A stretch of 64,000 bases of DNA from Amycolatopsis keratiniphila subsp. keratiniphila. Its GTDB lineage: Bacteria; Actinomycetota; Actinomycetes; Mycobacteriales; Pseudonocardiaceae. The notes beneath the pieces are model-generated. The model ran no database searches, was not told where the DNA came from, and saw nothing but the letters and a program-made list of their open reading frames with translations. The position numbers and the translations under genes are program-made. This document shows, piece after piece, positions 8,188 to 15,907 of this stretch; within the stretch, counting starts at the first letter, position 1; the number at the start of each line of letters is the position of its first letter. The stretch spans positions 249,077 through 313,076 of the forward strand of contig NZ_LQMT02000032.1 of assembly GCF_001620365.2 (NCBI RefSeq), given 5' to 3'.

Positions 8188-8724
8188 ATGCGTTTGTTCG
8201 TCCGCCTGCTGTCGGCCCTGCTCGGGCTGGCACTGGCCGCCGCCGGGGTCCTGCTGGCGCTGGAGGTCGGCTGGGGCTGGTGGCGGCCGGGACGCGGGCC
8301 GCTGTTCGTGCCGTGGGACGACTGGCGCGACAGGCTCGCGGAACTGTCCTGGAACACCCCCGAAGTCCGGTATCTCTCCATCGCCGTCGCGGTCGCCGGG
8401 CTGCTGCTGATCCTGGCGGCCGCCTCGGCCGGGCGGCGCGCCATCCGGCTGACCGATCCGGCGAACGAGGTCAGCGTGACCACGTCGCCGCGTTCGCTGG
8501 CCAGGCTCATCGGGGTGACGGTGCGCGCGCAGGACAACGTCGTGGGCGCGAAGGTCACGGCCACCGCCAAGAAGATCCGCGTCCGCGCGACGAGCAGGCT
8601 GGAAACCGAAGGCGAGCTGCGGCCGCGGCTGCTGGAGACGGTGTCCGGTCTGCTCGACGACGTCCCGCTGGTACGGCGGCCGAAGGTGTCGGTCGTCGTC
8701 GACTCCCCGAAGGACCGCCGATGA
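8188..8724 (+). CDS. Membrane protein, DUF6286/AmaP-like
   Basis: A 178-residue protein with an N-terminal hydrophobic segment (LLSALLGLALAAAGVLLALEV), a tryptophan-rich linker, a second membrane segment (IAVAVAGLLLILAAAS) and a soluble C-terminal domain (about residues 85-178) of alternating strands and helices. This architecture, two membrane helices then an alkaline-shock-type domain, is that of AmaP, the anchor for Asp23. Actinobacterial versions are often labelled DUF6286. Its stop overlaps the next ATG (ATGA). Confidence 0.65.
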   Translation: MRLFVRLLSALLGLALAAAGVLLALEVGWGWWRPGRGPLFVPWDDWRDRLAELSWNTPEVRYLSIAVAVAGLLLILAAASAGRRAIRLTDPANEVSVTTSPRSLARLIGVTVRAQDNVVGAKVTATAKKIRVRATSRLETEGELRPRLLETVSGLLDDVPLVRRPKVSVVVDSPKDRR

Positions 8725-9308
8725 CCCGTTCGGTCTCCGCCAAGGCACTCGGCCGGTCCACCGGCACGGAACGGACGCTGACCGTCCTCATCGGACTCCT
8801 CGCGCTGCTCGGCGGGGCAGCGGCGCTGGTGGTCGGCGCGGGCTGGCTCGGCACGTACCGCGCGGGCCGGCCGCTCGTGGACCCGATCGCCCTCGATTGG
8901 CTGTCGGGGCACGCGCTCGCCGCCCGCATCGGCGCGATCGTGCTCGGTGTCGTCCTGCTGTGGCTGGGCCTGTGGTGGTTCTTCCGGTCACTGCGCCCGG
9001 AAGGCCGCCCGGACCTCGAACTCGACGACGATCTCGTGGTGACCTCCTCGGCGATCTCCGAGGCCGTCCGCCTCGACGCCGAGACGGTCGACGGGGTCGG
9101 GCGCGCCCGGGTCCGCGCGGTCGGCGACAAGGAGAACCCGGCGCTGCGCATCACGCTCTGGCTCGTCGAGGGCACCGACCTGAAACGGGTCTGGGAGCAG
9201 CTCGACCACACCGTGCTGGCCCGTGCGCGGGAGTCGCTGGGAGTGGACGTCCTGCCGACCGCCGTCCGGATCGAACTCGACACGACGGCACCGCAACGGG
9301 TGCGCTGA
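8721..9308 (+). CDS. Alkaline shock response membrane anchor AmaP-like protein
   Basis: A 195-residue protein with two membrane segments (TVLIGLLALLGGAAALVVGA and IGAIVLGVVLLWLGLWWFF) separated by about 35 residues, then a C-terminal soluble domain ending in VDVLPTAVRIELDT. The arrangement matches AmaP, which tethers Asp23 to the membrane. It is the last gene of a tightly overlapping run of five (7196-9308). A separate transcript for the ligase 28 bases downstream is possible but no terminator is seen. Confidence 0.7.
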   Translation: MTRSVSAKALGRSTGTERTLTVLIGLLALLGGAAALVVGAGWLGTYRAGRPLVDPIALDWLSGHALAARIGAIVLGVVLLWLGLWWFFRSLRPEGRPDLELDDDLVVTSSAISEAVRLDAETVDGVGRARVRAVGDKENPALRITLWLVEGTDLKRVWEQLDHTVLARARESLGVDVLPTAVRIELDTTAPQRVR

Positions 9309-9336
9309 CCGCGCCGGTGCGGCAAGAATGGCCGTC

Positions 9337-10416
9337 ATGTCGCTTCCCTTGACGCCGCCGGTCAAACCGATGCTCGCCAAACCGGCGAAGGCGATCCCCG
9401 ATTCCGGCGGGCTGCTGTTCGAGCCCAAATGGGACGGCTACCGCTGCCTGGTGTTCCGCGACGGCGACGAGCTGACCCTGCAGTCGCGGTCGGAGAAGCC
9501 GCTGAACCGCTACTTCCCCGAAGTCGTCGAGCGCTTGAAGGCTGCGCTGCCCGAGCGGATCGTGCTGGACGGCGAACTGGTGGTCGCCCGGGGCGGGAAG
9601 CTGGACTTCGACGCGCTCACCGACCGGGTCCACCCCGCCGAAAGCCGCATCAAGCTGCTGGCGGAGCAGACCCCGGCGGAGTTCGTCGCGTTCGACCTGC
9701 TGGCGCTCGGCGACGAGTCCTTTCTGGACGAACCCACGTCGAAGCGGCGGGAACGGCTGGAGAAGCTCGCCTCCGACGGCATCCACCTGACCCCGGCCAC
9801 CGCGGATCCGGCGATCGCGCGGCACTGGTTCGAGCTGTTCGAGGGCGCCGGGCTCGACGGCGTCATCGGCAAACCGCTCGACGAGCCCTACACGCCCGGC
9901 AAACGGGTGCTGCTGAAGTACAAGCATTCGCGTACCGCCGACTGCGTGCTCGCGGGGCTGCGGTGGCACGTCGACGGCGAACCGGGCGAGCTGGTCGGCT
10001 CGTTCCTGCTCGGGCTCTACGACGAGAACGGCGTGCTGCACCATCCCGGTGTCGTCGGCTCGTTCCCGGTCACCCGGCGGCGTGAACTGGCCGAGGAGCT
10101 GGCGCCGCTGATCACCGACGGGGCCGATCACCCCTGGCTGGGTGACAACGTGCGGGAGCACCAGCGGATCCCCGGCGGGATCACCCGGTGGAAGGCCAAG
10201 GAAGCCCCGTGGGTGCCCCTGAAGCTGGAGAAGGTGGTCGAGGTCGGCTACGAACACACAGAAGGCGGATATCCGTCGCGGTTCCGCCACACCGCCCAGT
10301 TCAAACGCTGGCGCCCCGACCGCGAGCCGGACTCCTGCACCTACGCCCAGCTCGACGAGGTGGCCCGCTACGACCTGGACGCGGTGTTCCGCGGCGAGGT
10401 GAAACGCACCCGCTAA
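9337..10416 (+). CDS. ligC: ATP-dependent DNA ligase LigC
   Basis: A 359-residue ATP-dependent DNA ligase of the LigC type. Motif I is EPKWDGYR with the adenylated lysine at residue 31. LDGELVV is motif III, GLDGVIGK motif IV and LLKYKHSR motif V. The C-terminal OB-fold region includes VVEVGYEH and FRHTAQFKRWRPD. Actinobacterial LigC proteins seal nicks in DNA repair and can back up non-homologous end joining. ATG 9337 is used; an in-frame ATG at 9328 would add three residues. No Ku gene is in the window, but a LigD-type polymerase lies 9 kb downstream. Confidence 0.9.
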   Translation: MSLPLTPPVKPMLAKPAKAIPDSGGLLFEPKWDGYRCLVFRDGDELTLQSRSEKPLNRYFPEVVERLKAALPERIVLDGELVVARGGKLDFDALTDRVHPAESRIKLLAEQTPAEFVAFDLLALGDESFLDEPTSKRRERLEKLASDGIHLTPATADPAIARHWFELFEGAGLDGVIGKPLDEPYTPGKRVLLKYKHSRTADCVLAGLRWHVDGEPGELVGSFLLGLYDENGVLHHPGVVGSFPVTRRRELAEELAPLITDGADHPWLGDNVREHQRIPGGITRWKAKEAPWVPLKLEKVVEVGYEHTEGGYPSRFRHTAQFKRWRPDREPDSCTYAQLDEVARYDLDAVFRGEVKRTR

Positions 10417-10487
10417 CCGTGTCCTGACATCCGACCTGCGAAGCTCTGTCCCGAGCTTTGTCATGCCTTGGAAGTGAGGACCAGCCC

Positions 10488-12044
10488 GTGAGCACCGCCC
10501 GCCGCACGCCACGGCTGATCCTGACGACCACCGTGGTGGCGGCCGTGCTCGCGGGCTGCACCGCCGGGCCGTCGGTCCGGCCCGCGGTGATCGACAACGA
10601 CGGAAAGCCGGAGCCCGGCGGCCAGACGACGGCGCAGCAGGTGCCGCTGCCGCCGCTGGCCGAACCCCGGTCGCCGTCGATCAAATGGGAGGACTGCGAC
10701 GAAGCGACCAGGCAGCGGCTGGGGCAGCCGTCCGTGCCGGACACGCTGAAGTTCTCCTGCGCCAGGGTGGCCACCACGCTCGACGCGCCGGACCTGCCCG
10801 GGCGCGGGCTCTCACGGCTGTCGGTGGTCAAGACCGGCGGCGGGCCGATCCCGCTCGTCGTGGTCAACGACGTCGACGGTGAGCCGGGTTCGCTGTACGC
10901 CGCGCGGCTGGCCACGACGCTGCCGCCCGAGTTCCTGCAGAAGTTCTCCCTGATCGGGGTGGACCGGCGAGGGACCGGATCGTCCGCGCCGGTGCAGTGC
11001 ATCCCGGCGGAGATCCGCACCGAACTGCTGGGCGGCGACCCGGCGGCCGCCGACCTCGAAAGCGTCGTCGACGCGGCCCGCAAGGCGGGCCAGCAGTGCG
11101 CCATCGAACTGGACGACTCGCAGTTCGCGATGGACAGCTGGCGGGCCGCGGGCGACCTCGAAGAACTCCGTGAACAACTGGGCATGGACAAGCTGCACGC
11201 GCTGGGCCGCGGCGACGGTTCGAAGGTCCTCGCCGAGTACGCCGTGCGGTACCCGGCACAGGTCGGCCGGGTGATGCTCGACGGGCTGCCCGACCCCGCC
11301 CCCGACGCGACGGCCGTGCAGGAATCGGTCGCCGCGAGCGCGCAGGCCACCCTCGACGCTTTCGGAGCCGACTGCATCGCGAGGGGCTGCCCGATCGGCG
11401 ACGCCCGCTCCGCCGTGACCGCCGTCGCGGACCGGCTCCGTTCCGCCTCCGCGACGACCACCGACGGCGCGGAGATCACGCCGGGGATCGCGTTGTACGC
11501 CATCTACTCCGGGCTCGCGCAGCGCTCACGCTGGGTGGAACTCGCCGAAGCGCTCAAGACCGCGCAGACCGGCGACGTCACCCCGCTGGCCGCGTTCGCC
11601 GAACCGGTGCTGAAGGACTCCCGGGCGCGGCCTTCGCGGCTGGACGGCACGCTCGCGACCAAATGCAACGACAGCGCGAGCCGGCTCTCGGCCGAGGAGC
11701 TCACGCGCGCGGCCACGACACTGCGCGACAAGTACCCGCAGTTCGGCGTCTTCGCCGCGCAGCAACTGGCCTGGTGCAGCCCGTGGCCCGTGCGCCGCGA
11801 ACCGCTCCCGCCCGCGGGCGCACCGGGGGCGCCGCCGATGCTCGTCGCGGGCACGGCGACCGACCCGGTCACCCCCGAACAGGGCACCGGCCGGGCCGCC
11901 GACCAGATGCCGAGCGCGGTCACGATCACCTGGCAGGGTGCCGGACACGGCGCGCTGAGCCTCTCGCCGTGCGTCGCGGACGCGACGCGGGCGTTCCTGA
12001 TCGACGGGAAGGTGCCCGTCGACGGGACTCTGTGCCCGGCCTGA
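10488..12044 (+). CDS. Alpha/beta hydrolase lipoprotein (tripeptidyl aminopeptidase-like)
   Basis: A 518-residue exported hydrolase. The N-terminus has basic residues, a hydrophobic run and a lipobox (VLAGC), so it is probably lipid-anchored outside the cell. IGVDRRGTGSSAPVQC matches the alpha/beta-hydrolase strand before the oxyanion region. The nucleophile position reads ALGRGDGSKVLAEYA, where a serine would be expected in G-x-S-x-G, so the first catalytic residue is not obvious. The TAP-like C-terminal domain (MLVAGTATDPVTPEQGTG, then GAGHGALSLSPCV) carries the acid and histidine. Tripeptidyl aminopeptidases are the nearest family; an altered or lost catalytic serine is possible. The start is the GTG at 10488, just before the signal peptide. 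Confidence 0.72.
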   Translation: MSTARRTPRLILTTTVVAAVLAGCTAGPSVRPAVIDNDGKPEPGGQTTAQQVPLPPLAEPRSPSIKWEDCDEATRQRLGQPSVPDTLKFSCARVATTLDAPDLPGRGLSRLSVVKTGGGPIPLVVVNDVDGEPGSLYAARLATTLPPEFLQKFSLIGVDRRGTGSSAPVQCIPAEIRTELLGGDPAAADLESVVDAARKAGQQCAIELDDSQFAMDSWRAAGDLEELREQLGMDKLHALGRGDGSKVLAEYAVRYPAQVGRVMLDGLPDPAPDATAVQESVAASAQATLDAFGADCIARGCPIGDARSAVTAVADRLRSASATTTDGAEITPGIALYAIYSGLAQRSRWVELAEALKTAQTGDVTPLAAFAEPVLKDSRARPSRLDGTLATKCNDSASRLSAEELTRAATTLRDKYPQFGVFAAQQLAWCSPWPVRREPLPPAGAPGAPPMLVAGTATDPVTPEQGTGRAADQMPSAVTITWQGAGHGALSLSPCVADATRAFLIDGKVPVDGTLCPA

Positions 12045-12073
12045 CTTCCCGCCGCCTGCGTCGCCTCGCGAAA

Positions 12074-12128
12074 TGTCATGAAAGGGTCGTTCAGGACGTT
12101 TTTCGTCCTGAACGACCCTTTCATGACA
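12074..12128. repeat. Perfect 25-bp palindrome, type 2 copy A
   Basis: The left arm at 12074-12098 begins TGTCATGAAAGGGTCG. It is perfectly complementary to 12104-12128 around a TTTTT loop. The same 25-base arms occur at 52321-52375 with a different loop (ACAAA). This copy lies 29 bases after the lipoprotein hydrolase stop. A terminator-like hairpin is plausible. Confidence 0.8.
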
Positions 12129-12195
12129 CTTCTGGTGCGACTCCAGCGAGCATCCCGCGCCCCGCCGAGCATGGCGTCCCTCGGGCCAGCGCGCC

Positions 12196-12246
12196 TTGCG
12201 AAAGCCACTTTCGCAACGTTGAAGGTTGCGAAAGTGGCTTTCGCAA
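12196..12246. repeat. Nested palindrome, type 3
   Basis: A 22-base arm (12196-12217) pairs perfectly with 12225-12246 across a 7-base loop. Each arm is itself palindromic (TTGCGAAAG / CTTTCGCAA), so alternative small hairpins can form. It is the second of three palindromes in the 305-base space between convergent genes. Confidence 0.75.
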
Positions 12247-12276
12247 CCTCACCCGCCCCACACTTCCCACCCGCGT

Positions 12277-12329
12277 GCCATGAACGGTCCGTTCCTTGCA
12301 AATTTTGCAAGGAACGGACCGTTCATGGC
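12277..12329. repeat. Perfect 26-bp palindrome, type 4
   Basis: Arms 12277-12302 and 12304-12329 are perfectly complementary around a single T. The left arm begins GCCATGAACGGTCCG. It contains the inner palindrome AACGGTCCGTT. It is the third palindrome between the hydrolase and DUF2630 genes, 21 bases from the latter's 3' end. Confidence 0.78.
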
Positions 12330-12349
12330 GTCAGCCGGGACCAAAAGGG

Positions 12350-12592
12350 CTACTGCCGGTAGGACTCCACCTCGGAAACCGGCCGCGCCGTGGCCTGATC
12401 CGGGTCGTCGTCGAACTCCACCCGCGCCCGCCGCTGCCGCAGCAGGTCCCAGCACTGGTCCAGCTGCTGCCCCACGCTCGCCAGGCGGGACCGGTCGTCC
12501 GAGCTGAGCCCGGTGCCGATCGCCCGCGAACGGAGTTCGTGCTCCTCGCTGACCAGCTCGTCGATCCGGCTGAGGATGTCCCCGTCGGCCAT
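12350..12592 (-). CDS. DUF2630 family protein
   Basis: An 80-residue acidic and basic helical protein beginning MADGDILSRIDELVSEEHEL. It matches the DUF2630 family in length and in the DILxRIxxLVxEEHxLR pattern, followed by RLASVGQQLDQCWDLLRQRRA. Function is unknown; heptad spacing suggests a coiled coil. The start at 12592 has the sequence GGGAGGTGCGT just before it, a good ribosome site. It is divergent from thioredoxin (90 bases apart). Confidence 0.78.
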   Translation of the reverse strand: MADGDILSRIDELVSEEHELRSRAIGTGLSSDDRSRLASVGQQLDQCWDLLRQRRARVEFDDDPDQATARPVSEVESYRQ

Positions 12593-12682
12593 ACGCACCT
12601 CCCGCGAAACGTGGGTTGCTCCATCCGAGACGCTACGCGCACTCGCGGGAATGCGCGTCCCGCCCGATTCGTTACGCCGGGC

Positions 12683-13039
12683 ATGAGCACTGTGGAGCTG
12701 ACCGCCGCCAACTTCGACCAGGTCGTTTCCGAGAACGACTTCGTCATCATCGACTTCTGGGCGGGCTGGTGCATGCCGTGCCGTCAGTTCGCGCCGACGT
12801 ACGAGAAGGTGTCGGAGAACCACGACGACATCGTGTTCGCGAGCGTCGACACCGAGGCCGAGCAGCAGCTGGCCGCCGCCTTCGACGTGCGCTCGATCCC
12901 CACCCTCGCGGTCATCCGCGACAAGACGGTGATCTACGCCCAGCCGGGCGCGCTGCCGGAGAAGACGCTCGAAGACCTCATCCAGCAGGCGCGCGACATC
13001 GACATGGACAAGCTCAAGGAAGAGGCCCAGGAGGCCTGA
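12683..13039 (+). CDS. trxA: Thioredoxin
   Basis: A 118-residue thioredoxin. FVIIDFWAGWCMPC carries the redox cysteines at residues 30 and 33, followed by the cis-proline segment VRSIPTLAVI. It reduces protein disulfides using electrons from thioredoxin reductase. The active site is WCMPC rather than the usual WCGPC, a variant that may alter redox potential. The C-terminus extends about ten residues beyond the fold with an acidic/lysine helix. The GTG/ATG choice is simple: the ATG at 12683 is the first in frame after non-protein-like sequence. A strong hairpin follows the stop. Confidence 0.9.
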   Translation: MSTVELTAANFDQVVSENDFVIIDFWAGWCMPCRQFAPTYEKVSENHDDIVFASVDTEAEQQLAAAFDVRSIPTLAVIRDKTVIYAQPGALPEKTLEDLIQQARDIDMDKLKEEAQEA

Positions 13040-13050
13040 CGAGTATGGAG

Positions 13051-13091
13051 AAGGCGCCCTTCCCGGCGGGTTTCGCCGGGAAGGGCGCCTT
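13051..13091. terminator. Bidirectional hairpin terminator between trxA and proline dehydrogenase
   Basis: An 18-bp perfect stem starts AAGGCGCCCTTCCCGGCG, with loop GGTTT at 13069-13073, and begins 12 bases after the trxA stop. It is followed by TTGTCTTT on the plus strand. The convergent proline dehydrogenase gene ends 36 bases further on. The position and stem strength support termination in both directions. Confidence 0.8.
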
Positions 13092-13126
13092 TGTCTTTCA
13101 GCGGAACAGTGCCACTCGGGACCGGG

Positions 13127-14056
13127 TCAGCCCCTGGTGGCGAGTCCGCGCAGGAAGAACGCCAGGTTCGCCGGGCGTTCCGCCAGCCTGCGCATGAAAT
13201 AGCCGTACCATTCGTCGCCGTAGGGGACGTAGACGCGCATCGTCTTGCCGTCGCCCGCGATCCGGCGCTGCTCTTCGGGACGGATCCCGTACAGCATCTG
13301 GAATTCGTGATCGTCCGCCTTGCGGCCCGCGTCCGCCGCGAGCTTCTCGGCGATCGCGATCATCCGGGGGTCGTGCGAGGCGACCATCGGATAACCCTTG
13401 CCCTGCATGAGGATCTTCAGGCAGCGCACGTAGGACTTGTCCACTTCGGACTTGTCCTGGAACGCGACCTCCTCGGGTTCGGCGTAGGCACCCTTGCACA
13501 GCCGGACGCGCGACCCCTCGACCGCCAGGTCACGGCAGTCCTGCTCGGTCCGCCGCAGGTATGCCTGCAGCACCGCGCCGACCCACGGGTACTCGGTGCG
13601 CAGTTCCTTGAGGATGCCCAGCGTCGAGTCGGTGGTGGTGTGGTCCTCCATGTCGAGGGTCACCGTGGCACCGACCGCTTCGGCCGCCGCGCAGATCTTG
13701 CGGGCGTTCTCCAGCGCGACCTTCTCGCCGTCGGCGGGCAGGGACTGGCCCACCGCGGACAGCTTCACCGACACGTCCGCACCGAACGCGAGGCCGTCGG
13801 CCGCCAGCGCGGTCAGCAGTTCCTCGTAGGCGCGGACCGTGGTCGCGGCCTGCTCGGCGTCGGCGGTGTCCTCGCCGAGGTGGTCGAGGGTGACCCGGAG
13901 GCCGTCGTCGGCCAGTTCGCGGACCACCCGGGCGGCGTCGGGCGTCTTCGCGCCGGCGACGAACCGGCTGACCACCGATCGGGTGGCGGGGACGACCTCG
14001 ACCAGCTTGCGCATCCGCTGGGATCGAGCGGCGGCGAGCAACGGGGCACGCAACAT
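13127..14056 (-). CDS. Proline dehydrogenase
   Basis: A 309-residue monofunctional proline dehydrogenase (PRODH), an FAD enzyme oxidising L-proline to P5C. Family blocks are VSVKLSAVGQ, VTLDMEDHTTTDSTL, GAVLQAYLRRTEQD, RLCKGAYAEPEEVAF, PMVASHDPRMI and FQMLYGIRPEEQR; MRVYVPYGDEWYGYFMRRLAERPAN closes the barrel with the proline-binding arginines. The gene starts 16 bases after the stop of the P5C dehydrogenase gene, so the two form an operon, as in other Gram-positive bacteria where they replace bifunctional PutA. The ATG at 14056 is used; in-frame sequence upstream belongs to the intergenic space and the preceding gene. Confidence 0.93.
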   Translation of the reverse strand: MLRAPLLAAARSQRMRKLVEVVPATRSVVSRFVAGAKTPDAARVVRELADDGLRVTLDHLGEDTADAEQAATTVRAYEELLTALAADGLAFGADVSVKLSAVGQSLPADGEKVALENARKICAAAEAVGATVTLDMEDHTTTDSTLGILKELRTEYPWVGAVLQAYLRRTEQDCRDLAVEGSRVRLCKGAYAEPEEVAFQDKSEVDKSYVRCLKILMQGKGYPMVASHDPRMIAIAEKLAADAGRKADDHEFQMLYGIRPEEQRRIAGDGKTMRVYVPYGDEWYGYFMRRLAERPANLAFFLRGLATRG

Positions 14057-14072
14057 CACGAACTCCTGGTTC

Positions 14073-15701
14073 TCAGCCCTGGTGGGGGTAACGGACGCTG
14101 GTGGGCGGGACGAAGGTCTCCTTGACCGAGCGCGGGCTCGTCCAGCGGAGCAGGTTGAACACCGAACCGGCCTTGTCGTTGGTGCCGGACGCGCGACCGC
14201 CGCCGAAGGGCTGCTGGCCGACGACCGCACCGGTCGGCTTGTCGTTGACGTAGAAGTTGCCGGCGGCGAAACGCAGCGCCTCGGACGCCTTCGCCACGGC
14301 GGTGCGGTCGTTCGCGATGACCGCACCGGTGAGCGCGTAGTCGGCGGTCTCGTCGACCAGCTTCAGCACCTTGTCGAAGTCCTCGTCCTCGTACACGTGC
14401 AGCGCGAGGATCGGGCCGAAGTACTCGGTGCGGAAGATCTCGTGGTCCGGGTTGTCCGACACCAGGATCGTCGGGCGCACGAAGTAGCCGACGCTGTCGT
14501 CGGCGGTGCCACCGGCGATGACCTCGATCTCGGCGTCTTCGGCCGCGCTCTTCAGCACGGCGGCGTGCTTGTCGAAGGCGCGGCGGTCGATCACGGCGCC
14601 ACCGAAGTTGTCCAGGTCGTTGACGTCGCCGTAGGTGATGGCCTCGGTCTCGGAGACCAGCTCGTCCTTCAGGCTCGCCCAGAGCGAACGCGGGACGTAG
14701 GCGCGGGACGCGGCCGAGCACTTCTGGCCCTGGTACTCGAAGGCGCCGCGGATCAGCGCGGTGCGCAGGACGTCGACGTCGGCGGAGGCGTGCGCGAGCA
14801 CGAAGTCCTTGCCGCCGGTCTCGCCGACCAGGCGCGGGTACGTGCGGTAGCCGGAGATGTTGGCGCCCACGGTGGCCCACAGGTGCTGGAAGGTCGCGGT
14901 GGAACCGGTGAAGTGGATCCCGGCCAGGTCGCGGTGGGTCAGGGCGACCTCGGAGACGGCCTTGCCGTCACCCGGGAGCAGGTTGATGACGCCCGGCGGC
15001 ATACCCGCCTCTTCGAGCAGCCGCATCAGCATGTGCGCGGCGTAGCTCTGCGTCGGCGACGGCTTCCACAGCACGACGTTGCCCATCAGCGCGGGCGCGG
15101 TCGGCAGGTTGCCGGAGATCGCGGTGAAGTTGAACGGCGTGATGGCGTACACGAAGCCCTCGAGCGGGCGGTGCTCCATCCGGTTCCAGATGCCGGGCGA
15201 GCTGACCGGCTGCTCGGCGAGGATCTGACGGCCGAACGCGACGTTGAAGCGCCAGAAGTCGATGAGCTCGCAGGCGGAGTCGATCTCGGCCTGGAAGGCG
15301 GTCTTCGACTGGCCGAGCATGGTGGCGGCGTTCAGCTTGGCGCGCCACGGGCCGGCGAGCAGGTCGGCGGCGCGCAGGATGATGGCGGCGCGGTCGTCGA
15401 AGGACAGCGCGCGCCAGCCGGGAGCGGCGGCCTTGGCGGCGGCGATCGCGTCGTGGGTGTCCTGCGCGGTCGCGCTGTGGATGACGCCCAGCACCGCCTT
15501 GTGGTTGTGCGGCTGGACGACCTCGATCTTCTCGCCGCCGCCCTTGCGCTGCTCACCACCGATCGTCGCGGTGATGTCGATGGGGTCGGCGTTGCCCAGC
15601 AACTTGAGCGCGCCCTCGAGTTCAGCGCGCTCAGCGCTGCCCGGCGCGTAGTTCAGCACCGGCTCGTTCTTCGGGGCGGGGGTCTGGGTCACGGCGTCCA
15701 C
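14073..15701 (-). CDS. pruA: L-glutamate gamma-semialdehyde dehydrogenase (P5C dehydrogenase)
   Basis: A 542-residue aldehyde dehydrogenase of the RocA/PruA type. It oxidises glutamate semialdehyde (in equilibrium with P5C) to glutamate with NAD+. Visible features are ITPFNFTAISGNLP, VLWKPSPTQSYAAHML, the NAD-binding GIHFTGSTATF, the general-base segment RLVGETGGKDF and the catalytic cysteine in YQGQKCSAASRAYVP. The N-terminal extension MDAVTQTPAPKNEPVLNY is typical of the long actinobacterial form. It is the first gene of the proline-catabolic operon and is divergent from a PucR-type regulator, which probably controls it. Confidence 0.95.
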   Translation of the reverse strand: MDAVTQTPAPKNEPVLNYAPGSAERAELEGALKLLGNADPIDITATIGGEQRKGGGEKIEVVQPHNHKAVLGVIHSATAQDTHDAIAAAKAAAPGWRALSFDDRAAIILRAADLLAGPWRAKLNAATMLGQSKTAFQAEIDSACELIDFWRFNVAFGRQILAEQPVSSPGIWNRMEHRPLEGFVYAITPFNFTAISGNLPTAPALMGNVVLWKPSPTQSYAAHMLMRLLEEAGMPPGVINLLPGDGKAVSEVALTHRDLAGIHFTGSTATFQHLWATVGANISGYRTYPRLVGETGGKDFVLAHASADVDVLRTALIRGAFEYQGQKCSAASRAYVPRSLWASLKDELVSETEAITYGDVNDLDNFGGAVIDRRAFDKHAAVLKSAAEDAEIEVIAGGTADDSVGYFVRPTILVSDNPDHEIFRTEYFGPILALHVYEDEDFDKVLKLVDETADYALTGAVIANDRTAVAKASEALRFAAGNFYVNDKPTGAVVGQQPFGGGRASGTNDKAGSVFNLLRWTSPRSVKETFVPPTSVRYPHQG

Positions 15702-15787
15702 TGACTGCTCCTGACTTCACTTCGCCGGATAGAGGTCTCACCCCGAACGGTAGACCGGACGGCTTCGCCACGGCTTGTTCGACTGGC

Positions 15788-15793
15788 TAGAAT
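15788..15793 (+). promoter_or_regulatory. Possible -10 element of the PucR-type regulator gene
   Basis: TAGAAT in the 135-206 base divergent space between pruA and the regulator gene matches a housekeeping -10 hexamer. No convincing -35 at 17 bases is visible, so this is only a candidate. The same short space must hold the pruA promoter and any regulator site. Confidence 0.3.
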
Positions 15794-15907
15794 CGGGGTG
15801 ACCATCTTGTCCGATCGGCTTAATCCGGTGATGATCTGACCACGGATACGACCACAGGCGCCTCGCTCCGGCATGTCCTCGCCACGCTCGGGGAACCGCT
15901 GGTCAGG

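Noticed and set aside
12074..12329. Possible CRISPR array from repeated palindromes
   Set aside because: The three palindromes differ in sequence and spacing, have no unique spacers of fixed size, and no cas gene is near.
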